Of a stretch of DNA of 64,000 nucleotides, positions 24,852 to 33,108 are shown piece after piece. How positions within the stretch are numbered: position 1 is the stretch's first letter; each line of letters begins with the position of its first letter. The notes under the pieces are model-generated. The model did not search any database, was not told the origin of the DNA, and saw only the letters and a list, made by a program, of their open reading frames with translations. This DNA comes from JAICSD01 sp035637115 (GTDB taxonomy: Bacteria; Acidobacteriota; Vicinamibacteria; Vicinamibacterales; 2-12-FULL-66-21). The position numbers were made by a program, and so were the translations under genes. The DNA lies in NCBI GenBank assembly GCA_035637115.1, contig DASPXV010000059.1, forward strand, positions 1 through 64,000. Reading direction: 5' to 3'.

Positions 24852-26297
24852 TTAGCCGACCGATCCTTCCAGGCTGACACTGAGGAGCTTCTGCGCTTCC
24901 ACCGCGAATTCCATCGGGAGCTCGCGGAACACTTCCTTGCAGAAGCCGCTGACGATCATGTTGACGGCGTCTTCCGTCGGCAGGCCGCGCTGGCGGCAGT
25001 AGAAGATCTGGTCTTCGCCGATCTTCGACGTGGACGCTTCGTGCTCGACCTTCGCCGACGTATTGCGAATCTCGAGATACGGGAACGTATGCGCACCGCA
25101 CTTGTCGCCGATCAGCAGCGAATCGCACTGCGAGTAGTTGCGGGCGTTCGACGCGTTCTTGCCGATCCGCACCAGGCCGCGGTACGTGTTCTGGCCGTGG
25201 CCGGCGGAAATCCCCTTCGACACGATCGTGCTGCGGGTGTTCTTCCCGAGATGCACCATCTTGGTGCCGGTGTCCGCCTGCTGCCAGTTGTTCGTCGTCG
25301 CCACCGAATAGAATTCGCCGATCGAGCCGTCCCCCTGCAGGATGCAGCCCGGGTACTTCCAGGTGATCGCCGAACCGGTTTCGACCTGCGTCCAGGTAAT
25401 TTTCGAATGCCGCCCCTGGCACAGACCGCGCTTCGTGACGAAGTTGTAGATCCCGCCCTTGCCTTCCTTGTCGCCGGGATACCAGTTCTGGATCGTCGAA
25501 TACTTGATGGTCGCATCGTCGTGCGCGACGAGCTCGACGACAGCGGCGTGGAGCTGGTTTTCATCGCGCATCGGCGCCGTGCAGCCCTCGAGATAGCTCA
25601 CGTAGGAGCCCTCGTCCGCGATGATCAGCGTGCGCTCGAACTGCCCCGTGTCCTTCGCGTTGATGCGGAAGTAGGTGGACAGCTCCATCGGGCAGCGGAC
25701 CCCCTTCGGCACGTAGACGAAGGAGCCGTCGCTGAACACCGCCGAGTTGAGCGCGGCGAAGAAATTGTCGGTGTGCGGCACGACGGAGCCGAGATATTTC
25801 TTCACGAGATCCGGGTGGTGCTGTACCGCCTCGGAGAACGACATGAAGATGATCCCCATGCTCGCGAGCTTGTCGCGGAAGGTCGTCGCGACCGAGACGC
25901 TGTCGAACACGGCGTCAACCGCGACGCCCGCGAGGAGCTTCTGCTCTTCGATCGGGATGCCGAGCTTGTCGAAAGTCGCCTTCACCTCGGGATCGACTTC
26001 GTCGAGGCTGTTCAGCGCTTTCTTCTTCTTCGGCGCCGAGTAGTAAATGATGTCCTGGTAGTTGATCGGGTCGTACTTGACGTTCTGCCAGCTCGGCTCC
26101 TTCATCGTGAGCCAGAGGCGATACGCCTTGAGACGCCACTCGAGCAGCCACTCGGGCTCGTTCTTCTTCTTCGAGATGAGCCGCACGACGTCCTCATTGA
26201 GTCCCTTCGGGATCGACTCGCTCTCGACGTCGGTGATGAAGCCGTACTTGTACTCGCGATTGGCGAGTTGTTCGATGGTCTCAGTTGCTGTGCTCAT
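24852..26297 (-). CDS. sufB: SufB, Fe-S cluster scaffold subunit
   Basis: Core scaffold of the SUF complex, 481 residues. Canonical segments include YKYGFITDVESESIPKGL near the N-terminus, GTIVPHTDNFFAALNSAVFSD in part, YVPKGVRCPMELSTYFRIN in part, and the C-terminal NYSQCDSLLIGDKCGAHTFP carrying the conserved Cys, then HEASTSKIGEDQIFYC. First large gene of the operon, 12 nt after the A-type carrier gene. Confidence 0.97.
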   Translation of the reverse strand: MSTATETIEQLANREYKYGFITDVESESIPKGLNEDVVRLISKKKNEPEWLLEWRLKAYRLWLTMKEPSWQNVKYDPINYQDIIYYSAPKKKKALNSLDEVDPEVKATFDKLGIPIEEQKLLAGVAVDAVFDSVSVATTFRDKLASMGIIFMSFSEAVQHHPDLVKKYLGSVVPHTDNFFAALNSAVFSDGSFVYVPKGVRCPMELSTYFRINAKDTGQFERTLIIADEGSYVSYLEGCTAPMRDENQLHAAVVELVAHDDATIKYSTIQNWYPGDKEGKGGIYNFVTKRGLCQGRHSKITWTQVETGSAITWKYPGCILQGDGSIGEFYSVATTNNWQQADTGTKMVHLGKNTRSTIVSKGISAGHGQNTYRGLVRIGKNASNARNYSQCDSLLIGDKCGAHTFPYLEIRNTSAKVEHEASTSKIGEDQIFYCRQRGLPTEDAVNMIVSGFCKEVFRELPMEFAVEAQKLLSVSLEGSVG

Positions 26298-26309
26298 GGC
26301 AGCTTTCGT

Positions 26310-26636
26310 CTAAACGCTGAACGAGGTTCCGCACCCGCACGATGATTTTGCGTTCGGGTTGTTGAAGATGAATCCCTTGCTGACCAGGCTCATGTCGTAG
26401 TCGAGCGTGGTGCCGTCAAGGAATCGGAAGCTGCGGGGATCGACGTAGACCTTCGATCCATCCGGACCGTCGAAGACGCGGTCCCCTTCGCGCGGCGCCG
26501 CTTCCCAGGCGAATGTGTAGCTGAGTCCGGAGCAGCCGCCCGCCTTGATTCCGATGCGCAGTCCGCCGTCCGGGATGCCGTTTTTTGCGGTCATTTTCCG
26601 GATCAGCTTCCCCGCGTTTTCACTGATTTGAAGCAT
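26310..26636 (-). CDS. A-type Fe-S carrier (HesB/IscA/ErpA family)
   Basis: 108-residue carrier that passes Fe-S clusters to target proteins. The three ligand Cys are present: GGCSGLSY near residue 35 and SCGCGTSF at the C-terminus. It heads the suf operon. Family members are called ErpA, IscA or SufA; context favours a SufA/ErpA role but sequence alone does not separate them. In some bacteria HesB-like proteins are selenoproteins; here all three positions are ordinary Cys codons. Confidence 0.93.
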   Translation of the reverse strand: MLQISENAGKLIRKMTAKNGIPDGGLRIGIKAGGCSGLSYTFAWEAAPREGDRVFDGPDGSKVYVDPRSFRFLDGTTLDYDMSLVSKGFIFNNPNAKSSCGCGTSFSV

Positions 26637-26716
26637 CGGCTCTAAACACCGACCATATGAGTCTTATATTACCACTTACGCGCGTCGTGCTAAAGGGGTT
26701 AAGCGCGCTCGAGGTG

Positions 26717-27829
26717 CTAATTGTGCTGGATTTCGTTGAGCCAGCTGAGGATACCGCCCGAGAGGTTGACCGCCCGGGTATAGCCCTTGCCGCGCAGCAG
26801 CGTCACCGCGCGCGCGCTCCGCGCGCCGGATCTGCAGTGGACGACGATCTCGCGGGAGGGATCGATTTCGTCCAGGCGCCGAGGCAATTCGCCGAGGGGA
26901 ATCAGCAGGGATCCCGGGATGCGCGATTCCGCAGCCTCTGCCGGTTCGCGGACGTCGAGGATGACCGGTACGCGTCCCGCGTCGATGCGCGCCTTCAGTT
27001 CGCGTGCCGTCATCTCCGCCACCGCAGGCGAACAGGGCGCCGCGTATTCACGCAGCGCCGTGATCGTTGGACGCGTCCCGCACACCGGGCAATCGGGATC
27101 TTTCGGCAGCTTCAGGTCGCGGAACCGCATCTTGAGCGCGTCGTAAATCAGGAAACGGCCGACGAGCGGCTCGCCGACGCCGAGAATCCACTTGATCGCT
27201 TCCGTCGCCTGAATCGTGCCGATGATACCCGGCAGCACTCCAAGCACGCCCGCTTCCGCGCAACTGGGCACGAGCCCGTCGGGCGGCGGCTCCGGATGCA
27301 GGCAGCGATAACACGGGCCGCCGGGCGCGGCGAATACCGACGCCTGACCTTCGAAGCGGAAAATGCTGCCCCACGCGTTGGGTTTTCCGTACAGCACGCA
27401 GGCATCGTTGACGAGGTATCGCGCGGGAAAATTGTCAGTGCCATCGAGGACGACGTCGAACGCCTCGACGAGTTTCTTTCCGTTCGCCGCCGAGAAGCGC
27501 GCCTCGAACGTCTCGACGCGCACCTCGGGATTCAGCGACTCGAGTCTCGCCTGCGCCGCTTCAAGCTTCGAGCGGCCCACGTCGTTCGCGCCGTAGATGA
27601 TCTGGCGCTGCAGATTGCTGACGTCGACGACGTCGAAGTCGACCAGCCCGATCGTGCCCACGCCTGCGGCGGCGAGATAGAGTGCCGCCGGTGAACCGAG
27701 GCCGCCAGCGCCGACACAGAGGACGCGGGCAGCCTTCAGGCGCCGCTGCCCCTCGTTGCCTACCTCAGGCAGCAGGAGGTGCCGACTGTATCGCTCGCGC
27801 TCGCGCGGGCTCAGCTGGGCGTGATCCAT
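26717..27829 (-). CDS. moeB: MoeB/ThiF-type E1-like adenylyltransferase with C-terminal rhodanese domain
   Basis: Adenylates and thiolates a sulfur-carrier protein (MoaD, ThiS or similar). N-terminal 245 residues: YSRHLLLPEVG, nucleotide loop GAGGLGSPAALYLAAAGVG, DGTDNFPARYLVND, zinc Cys pairs in PCYRCLHP and DCPVCGT. Residues 270-370 are a rhodanese with catalytic Cys in VHCRSGARSARA. This MoeZ-like layout combines adenylation and sulfur transfer. It sits upstream of the suf operon on the same strand, and the Moco genes moaB/moeA are at 1-3 kb. Confidence 0.92.
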   Translation of the reverse strand: MDHAQLSPRERERYSRHLLLPEVGNEGQRRLKAARVLCVGAGGLGSPAALYLAAAGVGTIGLVDFDVVDVSNLQRQIIYGANDVGRSKLEAAQARLESLNPEVRVETFEARFSAANGKKLVEAFDVVLDGTDNFPARYLVNDACVLYGKPNAWGSIFRFEGQASVFAAPGGPCYRCLHPEPPPDGLVPSCAEAGVLGVLPGIIGTIQATEAIKWILGVGEPLVGRFLIYDALKMRFRDLKLPKDPDCPVCGTRPTITALREYAAPCSPAVAEMTARELKARIDAGRVPVILDVREPAEAAESRIPGSLLIPLGELPRRLDEIDPSREIVVHCRSGARSARAVTLLRGKGYTRAVNLSGGILSWLNEIQHN

Positions 27830-27922
27830 TCAGGTGATCATAAGCCGCCGCCGCGGAAGGCGCGGAAGGCGCGGCACGAATCCATTGTGATCTCGGGCGG
27901 TTTCGCCTAAACTTCGTGCATC

Positions 27923-29116
27923 GTGATCACCCCGCTTCTCGTGCTCGGCACGCTCTGCGCCGCGGCGGCCGCATGGGCGCTCGTCGCGGAACGGCGCGCC
28001 GCCTCCCTGGCCGCCGAGCTCGCCGCGGAACGCCGCGGATCCGCTGAGAAGCTCGCGCTCGTGGAACAGACGCGTGCGTCGCTCAGCGAAACATTCGCCG
28101 CCCTATCGTCGGACGCGCTGCGCAAGAACAACCAGTCGTTCCTCGAGCTCGCCGGCTCTTCGTTCGAGCCCGTGAAGTCGTCGCTCGACAAACTCGGCAC
28201 GCACCTGCGCGAGACGGAGCGCGAGCACTCCGCGTTGAAAGGACAGCTTCGCTCCGTGAGCGAGACGCAGGAGCTGCTGCGCCAGCAGACGCAGGCGCTC
28301 GTCAACGCGCTCAAGTCGCCGAACCAGCGCGGGCGCTGGGGGGAAATCCAGCTGCGCAACATCGTCGAACGCGCCGGGATGGCGCAGTTCTGCGGCGATT
28401 TCAGCGAAAAGAATTTCATCGAGGACGAGACGGGTCGGCGATCGATTCCCGACATGACGGTCCGCCTGCCCAACGGCTCGTGCATCGTGATCGACTCGAA
28501 AGTGCCGATCGACGCCTACCTCAACGCGGTCGATACCGATGGCGCGCGGCGGGACGCGCTGATGAAAGATCACGCGCGCCAGGTGCGCGAGCACATCAAG
28601 GGCCTCTCGACGAAGACGTACTGGGCCAAGTTCACGCCGACGCCGGAACTCGTCGTGATGTTCGTTCCCGGCGAGCCGCTGTTCAGCGCCGCGCTGCAGT
28701 ACGATCCGGCGCTCTTCGACTATGCGGCGGACCAGCGGGTGATTCCTGCGTCGCCGCTGACGCTGCTCGCGCTGCTGCGAACGGTCGCATCGGCGTGGCA
28801 GCAACAGCGCATGGCGCAGAGCGCCGAAGAGGTGCGCGCGCTCGGTACTGAGCTCTACGAGCGGCTCTCGGTCATGGCCGAAAACATCCAGTCGGTTGGA
28901 ATGAACCTCAAACAGGCGGGCGCCGCGTACGACCGGTTCGTCGGGTCACTGGAGTCGCGTGTGCTCGTCACGGCGCGCAAGTTTCGTGAGCTCGGCGTGA
29001 GCGCCGCAAAGGAAATCCCCGACCTGGATCCTGTCCAAATCGAAGTGCGCGAACCTCGCGCGCCGGAGCTCCGCGCTCCCGTCCAGGAATCGTTGATAGA
29101 AGAGGTCAGCAGCTAG
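27923..29116 (+). CDS. rmuC: DNA recombination protein RmuC
   Basis: RmuC family (397 residues), linked to limiting inversions between repeats and with a PD-(D/E)xK-like nuclease core. GTG start; one N-terminal membrane segment (LLVLGTLCAAAAAWALVA), then a coiled coil (residues 25-115), then the core GRWGEIQLRNIVERAGM, PDMTVRLPNG, VIDSKVPIDAYL and MFVPGEPLFSAAL. It is a single gene, convergent with the SIMPL gene. A role in repeat-mediated rearrangement is worth noting in a genome this rich in small inverted repeats. Confidence 0.93.
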   Translation: MITPLLVLGTLCAAAAAWALVAERRAASLAAELAAERRGSAEKLALVEQTRASLSETFAALSSDALRKNNQSFLELAGSSFEPVKSSLDKLGTHLRETEREHSALKGQLRSVSETQELLRQQTQALVNALKSPNQRGRWGEIQLRNIVERAGMAQFCGDFSEKNFIEDETGRRSIPDMTVRLPNGSCIVIDSKVPIDAYLNAVDTDGARRDALMKDHARQVREHIKGLSTKTYWAKFTPTPELVVMFVPGEPLFSAALQYDPALFDYAADQRVIPASPLTLLALLRTVASAWQQQRMAQSAEEVRALGTELYERLSVMAENIQSVGMNLKQAGAAYDRFVGSLESRVLVTARKFRELGVSAAKEIPDLDPVQIEVREPRAPELRAPVQESLIEEVSS

Positions 29117-29125
29117 TGTAGCGGT

Positions 29126-29839
29126 TCACTTGATCGCCGCTGTGAGGGTGACGCGGGCCCTGACCTCAATCTCGCCCGCCTCGATCGGCACCGCGGCCTG
29201 CGCGGCCTCATTGCGCATCGCCGCCATTGGCATGGGCCGCGGACCGTCCACCACGTCGCGCTGCTCCTCGATTCGGATCACACGCTCGATGGCGACATCA
29301 CCGCCGCTCGCCGCGGCGTCGGCCCGGCGGCGCGCATCGCGCACCGCCAGCCTGAGTGCTTCCCGCTCGACCGAGTCCCGATCTTTCAGATCGAAACGCA
29401 CGCCGCTGACGTTCGTCGCGCCCGTCGAGACCGCCGCCGCAATGATGTCACCGGTCTTCGCCAGCGCATCGACCCGGACCTGCACCTGGTTGCGCGCCAC
29501 GTATCCGCGCAACGTCTGCTTCCCATTCGCGTAGTCGAACTCGGGCTGCAGGTTGTAGCCGGTGGTCTGGATCGCGTCGGCCGCAATGCCGGCTGCCTTG
29601 ATCTTGTCGACGACCGCCGTCATTGCATCGGTATTCATCCGCTGCGCATCCTGGGCCGTGCGCGCGCGGCTTTCCGCAGCAATCGATACCCAAGCGCGAT
29701 CCGGCGCTTGTTTGATGATGCCTTCACCATTCGTGACAATCACGGCGGGCGGCGGCGGCGGCGGCTGCGTTGCTGATTGCGCGAATGAAGAAGCAGCGGC
29801 AAGAACACAGATGGCAAGAGTTACCGAAAGATGTTTCAT
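29126..29839 (-). CDS. SIMPL (DUF541) domain periplasmic protein
   Basis: Exported protein of 237 residues: signal peptide SVTLAICVLAAASSFAQ, short Pro-rich linker, then the SIMPL fold (VTNGEGIIKQAPDRAWVSI, IQTTGYNLQPEFDY, GYVARNQVQVRV, and ALRLAVRDARRRADAAA). Relatives are linked to stress tolerance and outer-membrane or interleukin-receptor-like signalling, but no reaction is known. It lies downstream of the SUMF1-like gene across a half REP element. Confidence 0.88.
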   Translation of the reverse strand: MKHLSVTLAICVLAAASSFAQSATQPPPPPPAVIVTNGEGIIKQAPDRAWVSIAAESRARTAQDAQRMNTDAMTAVVDKIKAAGIAADAIQTTGYNLQPEFDYANGKQTLRGYVARNQVQVRVDALAKTGDIIAAAVSTGATNVSGVRFDLKDRDSVEREALRLAVRDARRRADAAASGGDVAIERVIRIEEQRDVVDGPRPMPMAAMRNEAAQAAVPIEAGEIEVRARVTLTAAIK

Positions 29840-29849
29840 GAGATCACCA

Positions 29850-29862
29850 GGCGGAAGCTACA
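29850..29862. repeat. Half REP-like element between two minus-strand genes
   Basis: GGCGGAAGCTACA, the right half of the dispersed hairpin element. The stop codon of the SUMF1-like gene (read as TAG on the minus strand) lies within this element, so the repeat supplies the end of that gene. Confidence 0.7.
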
Positions 29863-30655
29863 AGGAACATGCGACGCGAAATCCGATGCCGTACGAGTAT
29901 GTGTCGGGCGGCACCTTGTGGCGGTGACTGCACGACAGCATCCGCACGTCCGCGACCAGCCAGCTGCCGCCGCGAAGCAGCCGCAGATGCCCGAGCGGCG
30001 GACCGGTGGGGTTGCGCGCGCCCGCGGTCCCGTAATAACGCGCGTCGTACCAATCGTGCACCCACTCCCAGACGTTCCCCGCCATGTCGAACAAACCGTA
30101 CGCGTTCGGCGGATATGAGCGGCACGGCGTGGTTCCGTGCGTCGGCTTCAACGCGGGATCCACGAGGAAGTTTGCCAGGTTGCGATCGAGCCGATCTCCC
30201 CACGGATACCGTTTGGACTCCGCCCCTCCGCGCGCGGCCTTTTCCCATTCCGCCTCGGTCGGCAGCCTGAAGATGCGTCCGGTTGAGGCCGAGAGCCACG
30301 CGCAGTACGCGGAGGCATCGTCGTAGCGGACGAGGCACACGGGATGATCGGCGCGGTCCGCCGGAGGCATGACGTCGTGCCACACGTATGGCGCCCCCGC
30401 CTGCCGGAATGCGTGCTCGCGTTCGGCGCCGCCGGCCTTCACGACCATCGGCAGCTCGTAGATCGCCGGCGTGCGGTGGCCGGTGTCGTGCACGAAGCGC
30501 GCGTAGTCGGCATTCGTAACCGGCTGCACCGCGAGGAAGAAGTCGTCCACGTGCACCCGGTGGATCGGGCGTTCGTCCTCCTCGGCGTCGTCGGATCCCA
30601 TGAGGAATTCGCCGCCGGGGATCAGCGCCAGTTCGGGCGCGAGGTCGGTGCTCAT
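29858..30655 (-). CDS. SUMF1/FGE-like (formylglycine-generating enzyme fold) protein
   Basis: 265-residue protein of the formylglycine-generating-enzyme superfamily: IPGGEFLMGSDD at the start, VDDFFLAVQPVTNADYARFV, RLPTEAEWEKAARGG, GNVWEWVHDWY, and RGGSWLVADVRML. It lacks the clear catalytic Cys pair of true FGE (only one Cys in LSCSHRHK), so it more likely belongs to the wider group that includes iron-dependent and binding proteins. Start is the ATG at 30655; the longer frame overlaps the divergent aminotransferase. The C-terminus and stop are made by a REP fragment. Confidence 0.85.
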   Translation of the reverse strand: MSTDLAPELALIPGGEFLMGSDDAEEDERPIHRVHVDDFFLAVQPVTNADYARFVHDTGHRTPAIYELPMVVKAGGAEREHAFRQAGAPYVWHDVMPPADRADHPVCLVRYDDASAYCAWLSASTGRIFRLPTEAEWEKAARGGAESKRYPWGDRLDRNLANFLVDPALKPTHGTTPCRSYPPNAYGLFDMAGNVWEWVHDWYDARYYGTAGARNPTGPPLGHLRLLRGGSWLVADVRMLSCSHRHKVPPDTYSYGIGFRVACSL

Positions 30656-30679
30656 CGCGTGTGTCAAGAAGGATAGCGC

Positions 30680-31846
30680 ATGATGCTTTTCGACTACACT
30701 TGCCCGATGAAACTCGAAACGTTCGCGCTCGAACGTTTTCAGTCGATCTGGGAAAACCGGGTCGCGTGGAACGTGTCCGAAAGTGGCGTGCATCCGCTGC
30801 GCGTCGCCGAGCTGGTGGACACCACCGAGCTGCGCGACGCGCTCCTGGAACACGAGCTCGGATACCCGCAGACCAACGGCACCGTCGAACTGCGCGAGCT
30901 GATCGCCGCGATGTATCCAGGCGCGACGCCTGAGCACGTGCAGGTGACCAACGGCGGCTCCGAAGCGAACTGCGTGCTGCTGATGCGGCTGGTGGAGCCG
31001 GGCGACGAGATCGTCTTCATGACGCCGAATTACATGCAGGCTTCAGGGCTTGCACGCGCGCTCGGCGCCACAGTGCGGCCGTGGCGCCTGCGCGAGACAG
31101 GCACGGGCGAAGATGCGCGCTGGATGGCGGACCTGGACGAGTTGAAGGACCTGGTCGGCGCGCGCACGCGGGCGATCCTGCTGTGCAACCCGAACAACCC
31201 CACGGGCGCGCGCGTCGAAGAGGCAGCACTCGATGAAATTTGCCGGATCGCATCTGCGGTCGGTGCCTGGGTGATCGGCGACGAGATCTATCGGGGCGCG
31301 GAACGCGTGGCCGACGACACGCCTACCGTATGGGGCCGCTACGAGCGCGCGATCGTATCGAGCGGATTGTCGAAGGCGTACGGCCTGCCGGGACTCCGCA
31401 TCGGATGGAGCGTGGCGCCGCCTGATCTGATCTCGGACCTCTGGGCAATCCATGACTACACGACAATCGCGCCCGGCGGGATCAACGATCGCCTCGCGCG
31501 GACGGCGCTGACTCCCGAACGACGCGAAATCCTGCTGGCCAGGACCCGCGGCATCATCCGCACGAACTACCCGCTCGTGCGCCGATGGATCGAGAAGCAG
31601 GACGGATTGAGCCACATCGCGCCGGAAGCGGGCGCAATCGTGTTCGTGAAGCACCAGCACCCATTCCGATCCTCAGAGCTCACCGAACGGCTGCGCGATG
31701 AGCGCAGCGTACTCGTGGTGCCGGGCGATTACTTCGACATGGACGGCTACCTGCGCATCGGCTTCGGCTCTGACCCGGATTACCTCGCGTCGGCGCTGAC
31801 GCTCATCGGCGAATTCCTGGCTTCCATCGGCATGCATGCGGGCTGA
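30680..31846 (+). CDS. PLP-dependent aminotransferase class I/II
   Basis: Aspartate-aminotransferase-fold enzyme. TNGGSEANCVLL, CNPNNPTGA near residue 175, DEIYRGAE, the PLP-Lys in SSGLSKAYGLPGLRIGW, and the substrate-Arg region LRIGFGSDP. AAGG lies 9 nt before the ATG at 30680; a second in-frame ATG at 30707 has no ribosome site. It overlaps homoserine dehydrogenase by 11 nt, which suggests an amino-acid pathway role, but the substrate cannot be told. Confidence 0.9.
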   Translation: MMLFDYTCPMKLETFALERFQSIWENRVAWNVSESGVHPLRVAELVDTTELRDALLEHELGYPQTNGTVELRELIAAMYPGATPEHVQVTNGGSEANCVLLMRLVEPGDEIVFMTPNYMQASGLARALGATVRPWRLRETGTGEDARWMADLDELKDLVGARTRAILLCNPNNPTGARVEEAALDEICRIASAVGAWVIGDEIYRGAERVADDTPTVWGRYERAIVSSGLSKAYGLPGLRIGWSVAPPDLISDLWAIHDYTTIAPGGINDRLARTALTPERREILLARTRGIIRTNYPLVRRWIEKQDGLSHIAPEAGAIVFVKHQHPFRSSELTERLRDERSVLVVPGDYFDMDGYLRIGFGSDPDYLASALTLIGEFLASIGMHAG

Positions 31847-32912
31847 TCTCGCGCTGGTCGGCTTCGGCCACGTGGGACGACGGTTCGCGCGCCTGATCGA
31901 GGAACGGCGCGACTGGCTGGCGCTCGACTACGACCTCGAATGCCGCGTCGTCGGCGTCGCCACACGTCATCACGGCAGCGTGTTTCGCGAGTCGGGGCTC
32001 GACGGTGTCGCCATGGCCGTGAACGTCGAGAGCGGTCATCCGATCGTGCAGCCCGGCATCGAGGCCGCGGATGGTTTCGAAGTGATCAAGCAGCTCTCCT
32101 CCACGGACGCCCCGGTGAAGGTCGTCGTCGAAACGACGATGCTCGACATCGCCGCCGGGCAGCCGGCGATCGATCACGTGCGCGCGGCATTGCAGGCGGG
32201 GTGTCACGTGACGACGGCGAACAAGGGGCCGGCCGCGTTCGCCTTCGAGGAGCTCAGCGTTCTCGCGGACGATCGCGACAGATCGTTCCTGTTCGAGGGC
32301 GCGGTGATGGACGGCGTTCCGATTTTCAACTTGGTGCGCGAGACGCTGCCGGCCGTGCAGATCACCGGACTCCGCGGCGTCATCAACAGCACGACGAACC
32401 ACATCCTGACGGCGCTCGAGGACGGTCAGAGCTTCGACGCCGCGTTGCAGCGGATGCAGGCGCTCGGCATCGCGGAAGCGGATGCGTCGCTGGACGTTGA
32501 CGGCTGGGACGCCGCGGCGAAGACATCGGCGCTCGCGAACGTGCTGATGCGCGCGCGAATGACACCGCAGGCCGTGGAAAGGGAAGGAATCGGGCCGGCG
32601 ACCGCACGGCTAGCCATGGCCGCGAAGGCGCGCGGCGCGCGCGTGCGGCTGGTTGCTTCCGCGCGCACCACGCCTGACGGTGTGATGACCTCGGTCCGGC
32701 CGGTGGAGTTGCCCGAAACTGATTTGCTGGCTGGCCTTCGCGGAATGGCGAACGCGCTGATCCTGCAGACCGATCTGCTCGGCGAGGTCGCAATCTGCCA
32801 GTTGAGCGGCAGCCTGACCCAGACCGCTTATGCGTTACTCAGCGACCTGGTTACGATCCGCCGCCGCCTGCCGCCAATGCCGCACGCAGCCGTGCCTGGT
32901 CGAATCCGGTGA
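31836..32912 (+). CDS. hom: Homoserine dehydrogenase
   Basis: NAD(P)-dependent enzyme of the threonine/methionine branch. Short catalytic form of 358 residues without an ACT domain. Nucleotide loop GFGHVGRRFARLIEE, VVVETTMLDIAAG, TTANKGPAAFAFEEL with the catalytic-region Lys, and GVINSTTNHILTALEDG and the AEADASLDVDGWDAAAKT substrate motifs. Overlaps the aminotransferase by 11 nt and, tail to tail, the glutaredoxin-like selenoprotein gene by 62 nt. Confidence 0.93.
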   Translation: MRADLALVGFGHVGRRFARLIEERRDWLALDYDLECRVVGVATRHHGSVFRESGLDGVAMAVNVESGHPIVQPGIEAADGFEVIKQLSSTDAPVKVVVETTMLDIAAGQPAIDHVRAALQAGCHVTTANKGPAAFAFEELSVLADDRDRSFLFEGAVMDGVPIFNLVRETLPAVQITGLRGVINSTTNHILTALEDGQSFDAALQRMQALGIAEADASLDVDGWDAAAKTSALANVLMRARMTPQAVEREGIGPATARLAMAAKARGARVRLVASARTTPDGVMTSVRPVELPETDLLAGLRGMANALILQTDLLGEVAICQLSGSLTQTAYALLSDLVTIRRRLPPMPHAAVPGRIR

Positions 32913-33099
32913 TGACTTGGTCGCCGATCACGATTGTTGGAACAGAGCGGGCGCCCAGCGCCATCAGCTCGTCATAAGCCGTGTCGTCTTCCTCGATGTT
33001 CTTCGCTTCGAACGGGTGCCCTTCGCGTGAAAGAAACTCCTTCACCAGATCGCACGCGCGTCAACGCGAGCCGGAATACACAGTGATCTTCAGCGCCAT
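32851..33099 (-). CDS. Glutaredoxin-like protein with in-frame UGA at the active-site Cys: probable selenoprotein
   Basis: Read through a TGA (33063-33061, codon 13), the frame gives an 82-residue glutaredoxin: MALKITVYSGSR-U-RAC-DLVKEFLSREGHPF, then IEEDDTAYDELMALGARSVPTIVIGDQVITGFD. The TGA falls exactly where glutaredoxins have the first Cys of CxxC, making UxxC; the second Cys and the cis-Pro TVPT-equivalent (SVPT) are intact. A 7-bp hairpin with AGTTT loop follows. Without read-through the gene would be a 12-residue peptide plus a headless 64-residue frame. The gene is divergent from the CaiB-type gene by 9 nt and overlaps hom tail to tail. Probable role: thiol-disulfide exchange. Confidence 0.82.
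33027..33045 (-). promoter_or_regulatory. Candidate bacterial SECIS element for the UGA at 33063-33061
   Basis: On the minus strand, GTGAAGG (33045-33039) pairs with CTTTCAC (33033-33027) through one G-U wobble, with loop AGTTT. The loop has G at its second position, and the loop begins 22 nt after the UGA, within the usual bacterial range. Confidence 0.68.
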
Positions 33100-33108
33100 A
33101 TTCCTAGT

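Noticed and set aside
29858..30655. True formylglycine-generating enzyme
   Set aside because: The catalytic Cys pair of FGE is not seen; only the fold-level signatures are present.
32851..33045. Separate 64-residue ORF starting MKEFLSREG
   Set aside because: It is the body of the glutaredoxin-like selenoprotein candidate minus its first 18 residues, including the redox motif.
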